A stretch of DNA of 33,342 nt from Bacteroides sp. UBA1317 (GCA_002307035.1 DBTL01000141.1:1-33342); one strand, 5' to 3'; numbered from the stretch's first letter, positions 14,658 through 23,000 are shown. Program-made: numbers and translations. The notes: a model not told the origin generated them from the sequence alone.

Positions 14658-15628
14658 AACGCATCATCGCCATTGTTGCCGGAGGAGATTCTTCCGAACT
14701 CCCCGTTTCCCTTCGCAGTGCCCAGGGACTTTATTCCTTTATTGATAAGGAAAAGTACAATTTGTATATTGTAGAAATGCAAGGTCTTCGTTGGGAAGTT
14801 CAGCTTGCCGACGGACAAAAGGTACCTGTAGACCGTAACGACTTTAGTTTTGATAACGGGACAGAAAAAGTAAAGTTTGATTTTGCTTATATCACGATTC
14901 ACGGTACACCGGGCGAGAACGGTTTGTTGCAAGGATATCTGGATATGCTTCATATCCCTTATTCTTGTTGTGATGTACTTCCTGCTGCTATCACTTTCAA
15001 CAAGTTTACCTGTAACCAATATCTGAAAGGATTTGGTATCCGTGTAGCAGAATCTTTAATGATTCGCCAAGGACACGAGATTCTGGATGAAGAGGTGATA
15101 AATAAGGTAAGTTTACCTTGCTTTATAAAGCCCAATTTGGGTGGATCTAGTTTCGGCGTAACAAAAGTGAAAACCCAAGAACAGATACAGCCTGCTATAC
15201 AAAAGGCTTTTGATGAAGCTCCTGAAGTGGTCATTGAAGCTTTTATGGATGGAACCGAAATAACTTGCGGATGTTACAAAACAAAAACGAAAGAAGTGGT
15301 GTTTCCTATAACAGAGGTGGTTACAGGTAATGAATTTTTTGATTACGATGCGAAATATAATGGTCAGGTTCAGGAGATTACCCCCGCTCGCTTGTCAGAT
15401 GAACTGACTGAAAGGGTACAACTGCTCACTTCGGCTATTTATGACATCTTGGGATGTTCAGGTATCATTCGCATTGACTATATCATTACTGCGGGCGAAA
15501 AGGTGAACTTGCTTGAAATTAATACAACCCCCGGCATGACACTTACTAGCTTCATTCCTCAGCAAATTGCTGCAGCAGGCCTCGATATTAAAGATGTTAT
15601 GACTGATATTATTGAAGATAAATTATGA
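14654..15628 (+). CDS. ddl: D-alanine--D-alanine ligase
   Basis: Ddl joins two D-alanines with ATP to make the terminal dipeptide of the peptidoglycan stem. The 324 residues show the N-terminal VAGGDSSELPVSLRSA block, ATP-grasp segments KPNLGGSSFGV and IEAFMDGTEITCG, and the C-terminal metal/substrate block LLEINTTPGMTLTSFIPQQ. I see nothing pointing to a D-lactate-type ligase, but specificity cannot be settled by eye. The ATG overlaps the rluD stop, and the stop overlaps the next ATG, so translation is coupled through three genes. Confidence 0.95.
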   Translation: MKRIIAIVAGGDSSELPVSLRSAQGLYSFIDKEKYNLYIVEMQGLRWEVQLADGQKVPVDRNDFSFDNGTEKVKFDFAYITIHGTPGENGLLQGYLDMLHIPYSCCDVLPAAITFNKFTCNQYLKGFGIRVAESLMIRQGHEILDEEVINKVSLPCFIKPNLGGSSFGVTKVKTQEQIQPAIQKAFDEAPEVVIEAFMDGTEITCGCYKTKTKEVVFPITEVVTGNEFFDYDAKYNGQVQEITPARLSDELTERVQLLTSAIYDILGCSGIIRIDYIITAGEKVNLLEINTTPGMTLTSFIPQQIAAAGLDIKDVMTDIIEDKL

Positions 15629-16770
15629 ACATAACAGAGTTTGATGAGATTCGCCCTTACGATGATGAGGAACTTCCTCAGATCTTTGAGGAACTGATTG
15701 CTGATCCGGCCTTTCAGAATGCGGCGTGCGTATCCATGCCGGGCGTACCTTTTGAAGCTATAGCTCACAAAATGCGTAGTTGCAAAACTAAACTGGACTT
15801 TCAGAAAATGTTTTGTTATGGCCTTTTGTGGAAGATAGTCAGTGATTTTACAGACGGATTAACATTAGACCATACGGCGTTGCCCGATACGAGTAAAGCA
15901 TATACTTATATATCCAATCATCGCGACATTATTCTCGATTCGGGGTTTCTTTCTATTTTGTTGATCGATCTTGGAGTGAATACTGTGGAAATAGCTATTG
16001 GAGACAATCTTCTCATTTATCCTTGGATCAAGAAACTGGTTCGAATAAATAAATCTTTCATTGTGCAGCGTGGGCTGGCTATGCGCCAAATGCTGGAGGC
16101 ATCTGCCCGCATGTCTCGCTACATGCATCTCACCATTACGCAAAAGCAACAATCCATTTGGATTGCACAGCGTGAAGGACGTGCCAAAGACTCAAATGAT
16201 CGTACACAAGAAAGTGTGTTGAAGATGCTGGCTATAGCTGGAGAGGGCAGTTTAATTGAACGCCTCTTAGAAATGAATATTGCTCCTTTGGCACTTTCTT
16301 ACGAATATGACCCATGTGACTATCTTAAAGCACAGGAATTTCAACTTAAAAGAGATATTGAAGATTATAAGAAATCTACGGCGGATGATCTGATGAATAT
16401 GAAGATCGGACTTTTTGGGTATAAAGGGAGAGTCCACTTTCAGGTAGCTGAGACTATTAATAATGAGTTGTTGCAACTCGATCCTACTTTACCTAAACCT
16501 GAACTATATGCCTGTATTTCAGCTTTGATAGATAAAAAAATACATGCCAATTACCGTATGTATCCCGGAAATTATGTAGCTCACGATTTGCTCTGTGGTG
16601 ATGATGCGTTTGTTTCTCGTTATACAGAGGTTGAGAAACAACGCTTTGAATCGTATATAGAGCAACAACTCGAACGAATAGAAATTCCACATAAGGACTT
16701 ACCGTTCTTGCGTGAAAAGCTTCTGCTGATGTATGCCAATCCACTGATCAATTATCTGGCTGCCCGCTAA
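15625..16770 (+). CDS. Glycerolipid acyltransferase, PlsB/PlsC-like
   Basis: This 381-residue protein resembles the acyltransferase core of PlsB/PlsC proteins: block I SNHRDIILDSGF (H99, D105), block II GDNLLIYPWIKKLVRINKSFIVQR, block III REGRAKDSND (residues about 183-191). These normally acylate glycerol-3-phosphate or its 1-acyl form at the inner membrane. Block I has five residues between His and Asp (HX5D) rather than the usual four. It is larger than a typical PlsC (about 240) and smaller than PlsB (about 800). It overlaps ddl by 4 nt and abuts the NigD-like gene. Confidence 0.8.
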   Translation: MNITEFDEIRPYDDEELPQIFEELIADPAFQNAACVSMPGVPFEAIAHKMRSCKTKLDFQKMFCYGLLWKIVSDFTDGLTLDHTALPDTSKAYTYISNHRDIILDSGFLSILLIDLGVNTVEIAIGDNLLIYPWIKKLVRINKSFIVQRGLAMRQMLEASARMSRYMHLTITQKQQSIWIAQREGRAKDSNDRTQESVLKMLAIAGEGSLIERLLEMNIAPLALSYEYDPCDYLKAQEFQLKRDIEDYKKSTADDLMNMKIGLFGYKGRVHFQVAETINNELLQLDPTLPKPELYACISALIDKKIHANYRMYPGNYVAHDLLCGDDAFVSRYTEVEKQRFESYIEQQLERIEIPHKDLPFLREKLLLMYANPLINYLAAR

Positions 16771-17450
16771 TGAAGAAGACGTTTCATCTTGTATTGCTCT
16801 TTATTTCATTCCTCTTTTTCTCTTGTGGAGAAGATGATGGCTATGTATATCCTTCGGTAAAACTTGAATTTCTCACTGCCGAATCTGGGAGCGATGGCTT
16901 CTTGAATTATCTCGTTACCGATAGTGGAGAACGTTTGGAGGTATCTGAAGATCTTTCGGAGACACAAATAGATGCAAATAGTAGTGTGCGGATTGTTAGT
17001 AATTATGAGGAATTGGATGAAACTGAGGAGGGGGCAAAGCAGGTGAAGGTTTATGCTTTATTGAAAGCGGTATCTCCACAACCATCTCCGGCTTCAGATT
17101 TTGCTGATGGCGTAAAAACAGATCCAGCCGATGTGCTGAGTATCTGGCTGGGAAGAGATTATCTCAACATGACGCTATCTATAAAGATGCAAAATGGCAA
17201 ACACCTTTTCCACTTTGTAGAGAATAAAGTGGAAACAGATGAAACGACGGGATGCCAAACCGTTTATCTAACACTTTATCATGATGCAGGAGATGATTTG
17301 GAAGCATTTACAAGGCGTGCTTATCTTTCTGTCCCCCTTAGTAAATATACCGAGAACAATACGAGGGAAACAATTGTTTATTTTAGCGTTAATACTTATG
17401 ATGGTGAGGTTAAGCAATACTTTTTTGATTATACGCCTACATCTAATTAG
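16770..17450 (+). CDS. NigD-like lipoprotein
   Basis: The 226 residues start with a lipoprotein signal peptide ending at lipobox LFFSC (C19). The residues after the cysteine are GEDD, an acidic stretch like the lipoprotein export signal that sends Bacteroidota lipoproteins to the cell surface. The remainder (predicted mostly beta) resembles the NigD-like family of Bacteroides, named from a bacteriocin gene cluster and of unknown function. I see no bacteriocin gene nearby. Its ATG shares one base with the previous stop (TAATG), so it is co-transcribed with ddl and the acyltransferase. Confidence 0.75.
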   Translation: MKKTFHLVLLFISFLFFSCGEDDGYVYPSVKLEFLTAESGSDGFLNYLVTDSGERLEVSEDLSETQIDANSSVRIVSNYEELDETEEGAKQVKVYALLKAVSPQPSPASDFADGVKTDPADVLSIWLGRDYLNMTLSIKMQNGKHLFHFVENKVETDETTGCQTVYLTLYHDAGDDLEAFTRRAYLSVPLSKYTENNTRETIVYFSVNTYDGEVKQYFFDYTPTSN

Positions 17451-17472
17451 TTAACTATTAATAATTTAGACA

Positions 17473-17841
17473 ATGAACCTCTTATTTACAAGCATTATGT
17501 TTCTATTATCGTCTTTGTTTGGTTGTCAGCAACCTAAAAATTATACTTCACTCTCTACGGGTGAATTCGAATCATTGATTAAGGATGAGCATGTGCAGCG
17601 GCTTGATGTGCGCACACCTGCAGAGTATTCGGAAGATCACATAGCGAAGTCAATCAATATTAATGTGTTTGACTCTTCTTTTGCTTCATTAGCCGATTCA
17701 TTACTGAAAAAAGAGGCTCCTGTCGCTATTTATTGTCACAGTGGGCATCGTAGTAAGCAGGCTGCATCTATTCTTGCTGAAAAAGGATATACTGTGTATG
17801 AACTTAAAGGCGGATTTGCTGCTTGGCAAAAAAGGCAGTAA
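17473..17841 (+). CDS. Rhodanese-like lipoprotein
   Basis: The 122 residues begin with a lipoprotein signal (lipobox LFGC, C18), so the protein is probably tethered in the periplasm. A single rhodanese domain follows, with LDVRTPAEYSEDHI and the active-site loop YCHSGHRS (C88). The catalytic cysteine is present, so sulfur transfer or a related thiol chemistry is possible; the substrate is unknown. The residues after the lipobox cysteine (QQPK) are not acidic, so surface export is less likely than for the NigD-like neighbour. It is last in the unit. Confidence 0.88.
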   Translation: MNLLFTSIMFLLSSLFGCQQPKNYTSLSTGEFESLIKDEHVQRLDVRTPAEYSEDHIAKSININVFDSSFASLADSLLKKEAPVAIYCHSGHRSKQAASILAEKGYTVYELKGGFAAWQKRQ

Positions 17842-17863
17842 GAAGGAAGGATAAACAAATCTT

Positions 17864-17922
17864 AAAATAAGAAACACTCATAGCACAGACTATCTACTTG
17901 TACTATGAGTGTTTCTTATTTT
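17864..17922. terminator. Bidirectional terminator between rhodanese gene and argF'
   Basis: 17864-17883 and 17903-17922 are perfect 20-nt reverse complements around a 19-nt loop. The outer AAAATAA/TTATTTT run gives a U-rich end on both strands. Confidence 0.85.
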
Positions 17923-17992
17923 GTTGCTACATTACAATACGGATTGCTTTATTTCAAGCAATTTCTGATTTTTTGGCGCTGTTTTTATGAGA

Positions 17993-18949
17993 TTACTTTA
18001 GCTCTTCCAGCATTCTTTTCAATACCACAGTGGCTGATATCTCACGGTTGGCAGCTTCCGGAATAACGATGGACTGTGGGCTTTCAATTACACTATCAGT
18101 CACAATCATGTTTCTTCTTACAGGAAGGCAATGCATGAAGTAAGCATTGTTAGTCACAGCCATTTGTCGGTTGCTGACCGTCCATTCGAGATCTCTACTC
18201 AAAACCTGTCCGTAATTGTTGCCGGAGTAGGCTGCCCAATTCTTGGCATAGATAAAATCGGCACCTTCAAAAGCCTTCATTTGATCATATTCTACACGGG
18301 CGTTGCCTACGAATTCGGGAGCCAGATCATACCCTTCGGGATGAGTAATAACAAAGTCGTAATCAGTAGCATTCATCCATTCGGCAAATGAGTTTGGTAC
18401 TGCCTGAGGTAATGCACGGGGGTGTGGAGCCCATGTCATAACGACTTTAGGGCGAGCTGTTTTTTTATATTCTTCAATGGTAATAAGGTCGGCAAAACTT
18501 TGAAGCGGATGACGTGTGGCGGCCTCCATGGAGAATACCGGGCGTCCGGAATACTGTATAAATTGGTTGATAATTACTTCATTATAATCATGATCACGAT
18601 CTTCAAAGCGAGCAAAAGAACGAACGCCGATAATGTCGCAGTAGCAACCCATTACCGGAATAGCTTCCAGCAAATGCTCGGGCTTGTCTCCGTCCATAAT
18701 AACGCCTCGTTCAGTTTCCAACTTCCAGGCACCTTGAGTGATATCCAGCACCATTACGCTCATTCCCAGATTGATTGCAGCTTTTTGAGTGCTTAGGCGT
18801 GTGCGCAGACTTGAATTGAAGAATATCATCATCAAGGTTTTGTTGCGACCTAGCTCCACATATTTAAACCGATCTTTTTTTATTTCGAAAGCTTCTTCTA
18901 AAGCAGGCTTTAAATCACCTAGATCTTGTACACAAGTAAAATCCTTCAT
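17993..18949 (-). CDS. argF': N-succinylornithine carbamoyltransferase
   Basis: The 318-residue enzyme carbamoylates an N-acylated ornithine in arginine synthesis. It has the carbamoyl-phosphate motif SLRTR (residues 47-51) and HCLPVRRN near the C-terminus. The specificity residue is Pro at position 90 (DGDKPEHL). In the B. fragilis enzyme Pro90 favours N-succinylornithine, whereas Xanthomonas AOTCase has Glu92 and uses N-acetylornithine. This points to the succinylated arginine route. It lies 37 nt after proA on the same strand, so proB-proA-argF' probably form one transcript. Confidence 0.93.
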   Translation of the reverse strand: MKDFTCVQDLGDLKPALEEAFEIKKDRFKYVELGRNKTLMMIFFNSSLRTRLSTQKAAINLGMSVMVLDITQGAWKLETERGVIMDGDKPEHLLEAIPVMGCYCDIIGVRSFARFEDRDHDYNEVIINQFIQYSGRPVFSMEAATRHPLQSFADLITIEEYKKTARPKVVMTWAPHPRALPQAVPNSFAEWMNATDYDFVITHPEGYDLAPEFVGNARVEYDQMKAFEGADFIYAKNWAAYSGNNYGQVLSRDLEWTVSNRQMAVTNNAYFMHCLPVRRNMIVTDSVIESPQSIVIPEAANREISATVVLKRMLEELK

Positions 18950-18986
18950 TACTATCTATTTTTGTAGGTTATTGAATGTATTTCTT

Positions 18987-20237
18987 TTATTGTCTGATTT
19001 GGCCGTCTCCTTCGATGATCCATTTGTAAGAGGTAATCTCTTCCAGTCCCATGGGGCCGCGGGCATGTAGCTTCTGTGTACTGATTCCTATTTCGGCTCC
19101 CAAACCGAATTGTGCTCCATCGGTAAAAGCCGTTGAGGCGTTGGTGTACACGCAGGCCGCATCTACTACTTTGAGAAAGAAGTTCGCATGTTCCTTGTTC
19201 TCTGTAACGATGCATTCGCTGTGTTTGGAACTGTATGCGTGTATGTGTTCCAATGCCTCCTCGAAAGTTCGAACTGTTTTAATGGCCATGGCATACGAAA
19301 GAAATTCGGTGCCGAAGCTTTCTGATGTGGCTTGTTTCAGCAACTCTTTCGGGTAGTTGTTTTGCAAGGTTTGGTAAGCCTCTTTATCAGCATAGATAAT
19401 CACATTGTGCTCTTGCAATTTTTCGCAAAGCAAGGGTAAGTCGCTGAGTCGTTTCTGGTGAATGATGACACAATCCAGAGCATTGCATACGCTCACCCTG
19501 CGGGTCTTGGCATTGTTGATGATGGCAGCCCCTTTCGTGCAATCTCCATCTTCATCAAAATAAGTGTGACAGATGCCTGCGCCTGTTTCGATTACAGGAA
19601 TAGAGGCGTTTTGTCGAACAAAGTTGATGAGGCTGCTACTGCCTCGGGGAATGATAAGATCGACATAGCCCACTGCGTGAAGTAATTCCGTTGTAGCCTC
19701 TCTATCAGCCGGCAAAAGTTCAACGGTATGTGTATCTGTTCCGAAGGCTTTGAGGACAGAATGGATCACGCTTATGATAGCACGATTGGAACAATCGGCA
19801 TCGCTTCCTCCTTTTAACACGCATGCGTTGCCACTTTTTAGGCAAAGGGAAAATACATCGAAGCTAACATTTGGGCGTGCTTCATAAATGATACCAATGA
19901 CACCAAAAGGAACACTAATCTTCTTTATCGTTATGCCGTTAGGACGAATAGTTTCTTTTAGTATTCTGCCTAGTGGGGAGGGTAGTGCGGCTACGTTTCT
20001 CATATCAGCGGCAATATCTTTAATTCTTTGCGCAGTAAGCTTTAGTCGGTCATATTTAGGGTCTGTAACCTCCATACGTGTCAGATCTTTTTCATTTTCT
20101 GCAAGAATAAAAGGGGTTTGTTCAACAGCAGCATCGGCTACAGTGAGCAATATCTGGTTTATTTGTTCGTCGGTTAGTAAAGCCAACTTGCGACTTGCTG
20201 TTTGCACAGCGGCAAAAGTTTCTTTTAATTGTTTCAT
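18987..20237 (-). CDS. proA: Gamma-glutamyl phosphate reductase
   Basis: ProA reduces glutamyl 5-phosphate with NADPH to glutamate semialdehyde, the second step of proline synthesis. The 416 residues have the aldehyde-dehydrogenase-like fold with PFGVIGIIYEARPNVSFD, LKGGSDA, IPRGSSSLINF, and the catalytic cysteine C223 in ETGAGICHTYFDED. A late ARGPMGLEEITSYKW block is standard for the family. It starts 13 nt after the end of proB. Confidence 0.97.
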   Translation of the reverse strand: MKQLKETFAAVQTASRKLALLTDEQINQILLTVADAAVEQTPFILAENEKDLTRMEVTDPKYDRLKLTAQRIKDIAADMRNVAALPSPLGRILKETIRPNGITIKKISVPFGVIGIIYEARPNVSFDVFSLCLKSGNACVLKGGSDADCSNRAIISVIHSVLKAFGTDTHTVELLPADREATTELLHAVGYVDLIIPRGSSSLINFVRQNASIPVIETGAGICHTYFDEDGDCTKGAAIINNAKTRRVSVCNALDCVIIHQKRLSDLPLLCEKLQEHNVIIYADKEAYQTLQNNYPKELLKQATSESFGTEFLSYAMAIKTVRTFEEALEHIHAYSSKHSECIVTENKEHANFFLKVVDAACVYTNASTAFTDGAQFGLGAEIGISTQKLHARGPMGLEEITSYKWIIEGDGQIRQ

Positions 20238-20250
20238 GATGCAACTTGTT

Positions 20251-21333
20251 TTATTCTACATATAAATAGTCGTAGTGCACAACAGCTTTCTTGCCATGCT
20301 TCCCTATCGCTTCCCGAGCTTGGACAGAGTCACAATTGGCTTTTCCTACTCCTACGGGATTGCCTGAATAGTCGATGATGCGCACGATATCATCTTTCTC
20401 AAATTCGCCTTCGATGTGCGTGATACCTATAGGCAAAATACTCACCGCTTTGTCTGCGTTAAGCACTTCGGTAGCTTGTTGGTTGATGTGTATTTCTCCT
20501 TTAGCAAAACCTTCGCTGTGCGCAATCCATTTTTTGATGCTTGATACAGGTTGAGGTGAGGGGATGAAACGAGTACAGAGAGTCTCCTCAGGGTGTTGCA
20601 ACAGGTCGACGAGAATGTTATCTCGTTTACCATTGGCTATAATCACGGTGATTCCTTCGTCGGCTACCTTACGGGCTATGTTGGTTTTGGTTAGCATCCC
20701 TCCGCGGCCGAAGCTCGATTTGGAAGCTTGTATGTAACTTGACAGATCTTTCCGTTGTCCTATTTCTCGGATAACGGTTGATGCGGGATCTGTTGGTGAA
20801 CCGTTGTATATGCCGTCAATATTGCTTAGGATAATAAGTGCTTGCGCATCCATCATTGATGCAATGAGGCCGGATAGTTCATCATTGTCGGTAAACATGA
20901 GTTCGCTTACAGAGATGGTATCATTTTCATTGACTATCGGGATCACGCCATTCTCAAGCATAACCGTCATGCAATTCTTTTGATTAAGATAGTGCCTACG
21001 TGTGCCGAAATTTTCTTTAGTTGTTAGTACTTGCCCCACAGCAATACCATGTTCGCGAAAAAGTTCGTAGTAGCGGTTAATGAGTTTTGCTTGTCCTACG
21101 GCCGAAAAAAGTTGCCGTTGATTTACGCTATCCAGTTTCTTCGATGTCTGTATCTCACTTCGCCCGGAGGCTACCGCACCTGATGAGATAAGGATTACTT
21201 CCACGCCCGATTTATGTAGTTCGGCTATTTGATCGGTGAGGGCAGACATGCGTGTCACATCCAGCGTACCATCAGTTCTGGTTAGAACGTTACTACCCAC
21301 CTTTACAGCAATTCGTGTAAACTGTTGTCCCAT
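20251..21333 (-). CDS. proB: Glutamate 5-kinase
   Basis: ProB phosphorylates the gamma-carboxyl of glutamate, the first committed and normally proline-inhibited step of proline synthesis. The 360 residues comprise an amino acid kinase domain (VKVGSNVLTR at the N-terminus, ILISSGAVASGR, NENDTIS, DNDELSGLIA, GRGGMLTK) and a C-terminal PUA domain from about residue 270. It is the first gene of the likely proB-proA-argF' unit, with a -7 box about 25 nt upstream of its ATG. Confidence 0.97.
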   Translation of the reverse strand: MGQQFTRIAVKVGSNVLTRTDGTLDVTRMSALTDQIAELHKSGVEVILISSGAVASGRSEIQTSKKLDSVNQRQLFSAVGQAKLINRYYELFREHGIAVGQVLTTKENFGTRRHYLNQKNCMTVMLENGVIPIVNENDTISVSELMFTDNDELSGLIASMMDAQALIILSNIDGIYNGSPTDPASTVIREIGQRKDLSSYIQASKSSFGRGGMLTKTNIARKVADEGITVIIANGKRDNILVDLLQHPEETLCTRFIPSPQPVSSIKKWIAHSEGFAKGEIHINQQATEVLNADKAVSILPIGITHIEGEFEKDDIVRIIDYSGNPVGVGKANCDSVQAREAIGKHGKKAVVHYDYLYVE

Positions 21334-21355
21334 TTTTTATTACGATTTGAAACTA

Positions 21356-21363
21356 CAAATATA
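21356..21363 (-). promoter_or_regulatory. Putative -7 box for proB
   Basis: The minus strand reads TATATTTG, matching TAnnTTTG. I find no convincing -33 element. The predicted leader is very short (about 15-20 nt). Confidence 0.45.
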
Positions 21364-21603
21364 GCTATTTCCACGAAAATGTAAGTAGGATATCCGGATA
21401 AAAGCATCGCTAAAAGCCATTTCTCAAGATAAAAAGACTTCCATTGGCAGGGATACTGAGCTTATTCTTGTTGAGAACAGATCTATTAATAATTAATGAA
21501 CAGGAAGCTCTTCGTAGCAAATAAACATCCTTTGGATGGCAATAGAAGAAAATCGCCTTCTCATTATAAGTTATTCCCATAACAAATAATCAAATAAATG
21601 AAG

Positions 21604-21637
21604 AGCTTACTTCTTTTTCCTTCATAAGAAGTAAGCT
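21604..21637. terminator. Hairpin with 12-bp stem, possible terminator
   Basis: AGCTTACTTCTT (21604-21615) is the perfect reverse complement of AAGAAGTAAGCT (21626-21637), with a 10-nt loop and then TTT on the plus strand. It would end a rightward transcript, but no rightward gene is known here apart from the 28-codon frame upstream. Confidence 0.45.
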
Positions 21638-21660
21638 TTTGAGCCTTTTGAAGGGACAAA

Positions 21661-21694
21661 ATAAAAAAGAGAATTCTTTCTAAGGAATCCTCTT
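21661..21694 (-). terminator. Terminator of the DUF2007 gene
   Basis: On the minus strand a 10-bp stem with one mismatch (21667-21676 with 21685-21694) is followed by TTTTTTAT. It is downstream of the DUF2007 stop codon. Confidence 0.65.
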
Positions 21695-21790
21695 CTATTT
21701 CTGTTTAATCTGAAGTTAGTTTTATATTAGTAATACAAATTTATGACAACAGAGCGTTAAAAGCTAGTTTCTGCTTTACTATTCTTTCTT

Positions 21791-22024
21791 TTATTCATCA
21801 TTCTTCTTATCTCTTTCTCTAATAATCTGCATGCTCAATTCGTAATTCTTTTCGTTAACAAGAATCGCTACCTCGGGGCTAAGATAAGGGGCTAGTGTTC
21901 CCATTATTCCATCTTTCACGACGGACTCTATTCCGTTACTCTCTAGTAGACCTTTAATCAACTCTGCTTCCCAAGGTGTTCCTGAGAAGATTTCGGTTAG
22001 AATAGTGTTTTCTTCTGCTTCCAT
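21791..22024 (-). CDS. DUF2007-family small protein
   Basis: This 77-residue soluble protein resembles the DUF2007 family (ferredoxin-like, GlnB-like small domain, called a putative signal-transducing protein). Typical features are an early IFSGTPWEAELIKGLLESNGIESVV segment and a later VAILVNEKNYELSMQII segment. Function is unknown. It follows murI by 70 nt; a perfect 11-bp inverted repeat in that gap sits 20-47 nt upstream of its start. Confidence 0.78.
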   Translation of the reverse strand: MEAEENTILTEIFSGTPWEAELIKGLLESNGIESVVKDGIMGTLAPYLSPEVAILVNEKNYELSMQIIRERDKKNDE

Positions 22025-22043
22025 GGCATCTGTTTATTAATTG

Positions 22044-22071
22044 GTTATTTGTTAATAGTATAACAAATAAC
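22044..22071. promoter_or_regulatory. Perfect 11-bp inverted repeat in DUF2007 gene leader
   Basis: GTTATTTGTTA (22044-22054) and TAACAAATAAC (22061-22071) are exact reverse complements with a 6-nt spacer (ATAGTA). It is AT-rich and not followed by a U tract, so an operator is more likely than a terminator. The 6-nt spacer is the same as in the pta palindrome, but the arm sequence differs. Confidence 0.5.
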
Positions 22072-22094
22072 TCTGTATAATGTTATGTGAATTA

Positions 22095-22940
22095 TTATTC
22101 CAGAGATATTCTTTGTACGGAGATGGACTCATTTAAGAAGATGGATGCTGATTCAGTGAATTTCTCTTCCGCCTCGGTTGTGCAAAATATGGTGTTTCCA
22201 CCTTTTGTGCATTTTTCATCTATCTCCGGATGTCGTTGAAAATAATTTTTCAGACTGATTGCAACATACTTTCCTTGGGTCACAATCTGTATTCCTTCGG
22301 GCATGAACTGCTCTATTTTAGGAAGAAGTAAGGGGTAGTGCGTGCAACCTAAGATAACAGTGTCAATTAGGGAATCTTTACTGACGAGTTGATCTATGCT
22401 TTTTTTGATAAAATAGTCTGCACCTGGGCCGTTGGCTTCATTGTTTTCCACCAATGATACCCACATTGGAGAAGCTTCTCCACTTACCGTAATGTCGGGA
22501 AAGAGTTTGTGTATCTCAAGGGGATAAGATTCCGATTTGATGGTACCTGCTGTGGCGAGGACTCCAATATGTCGGCTTCTGGTAATTTCGCCGATGCATT
22601 CTACCGTTGGGCGAATTACACCTAACACTCTTCTGGCTGGGTCTATACGTGGCAAATCATTTACCTGTACACTTCTTAGTGCCTTGGCCGATGCTGTATT
22701 GCAAGCCAGTATCACTAGATGGCAACCCATCTCAAATAGTTTTTCCACAGCTTGACGGGTGAACTCGTATACCACTTCAAATGATCGTGTACCGTAAGGG
22801 GCACGGGCATTATCTCCCAAATACATGTAATCATATTCAGGAAGAGTCTCCTTGATCTGCTTCAAGATAGTTAATCCTCCGTAACCTGAATCAAATACTC
22901 CGATGGGTCCGGGGACTGTAGATAAATCTTGTTTCATCAT
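22095..22940 (-). CDS. murI: Glutamate racemase
   Basis: MurI interconverts L- and D-glutamate, supplying D-Glu for peptidoglycan. The 281 residues contain GVFDSGYGGLT, LGDNARAPYG, and both catalytic cysteines: C80 in LACNTASAKAL and C199 in LGCTHYPLL. It lies downstream of the uppS-bamA-ompH-ompH cluster but beyond a strong terminator, so it is probably expressed partly on its own. I found no clear promoter in the short gap. Confidence 0.96.
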   Translation of the reverse strand: MMKQDLSTVPGPIGVFDSGYGGLTILKQIKETLPEYDYMYLGDNARAPYGTRSFEVVYEFTRQAVEKLFEMGCHLVILACNTASAKALRSVQVNDLPRIDPARRVLGVIRPTVECIGEITRSRHIGVLATAGTIKSESYPLEIHKLFPDITVSGEASPMWVSLVENNEANGPGADYFIKKSIDQLVSKDSLIDTVILGCTHYPLLLPKIEQFMPEGIQIVTQGKYVAISLKNYFQRHPEIDEKCTKGGNTIFCTTEAEEKFTESASIFLNESISVQRISLE

Positions 22941-22958
22941 TTTTCAATTTAATAGCAT

Positions 22959-23000
22959 ATAAAAAACGCGGATAGAGCGAATTTGCGCTCTATCCGCGTT
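22959..23000 (-). terminator. Terminator of the uppS-bamA-ompH-ompH transcript
   Basis: A perfect 15-bp GC-rich stem (AACGCGGATAGAGCG at 22965-22979 with its complement at 22986-23000) is followed on the minus strand by six T. A second copy of ATCCGCGTT follows at 23001-23009, a tandem duplicate of part of one arm. Confidence 0.9.

Larger units (their letters stand above)
21334..21790. other. 457-nt gap between proB and the DUF2007 gene
   Basis: No conserved gene is visible. From left to right it holds the proB -7 box, a 28-codon open frame at 21496-21582 (MNRKLFVANKHPLDG...), a 12-bp hairpin at 21604-21637 followed by TTT, and the leftward terminator of the DUF2007 gene at 21661-21694. The stretch 21370-21600 has no assigned function. 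Confidence 0.5.
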
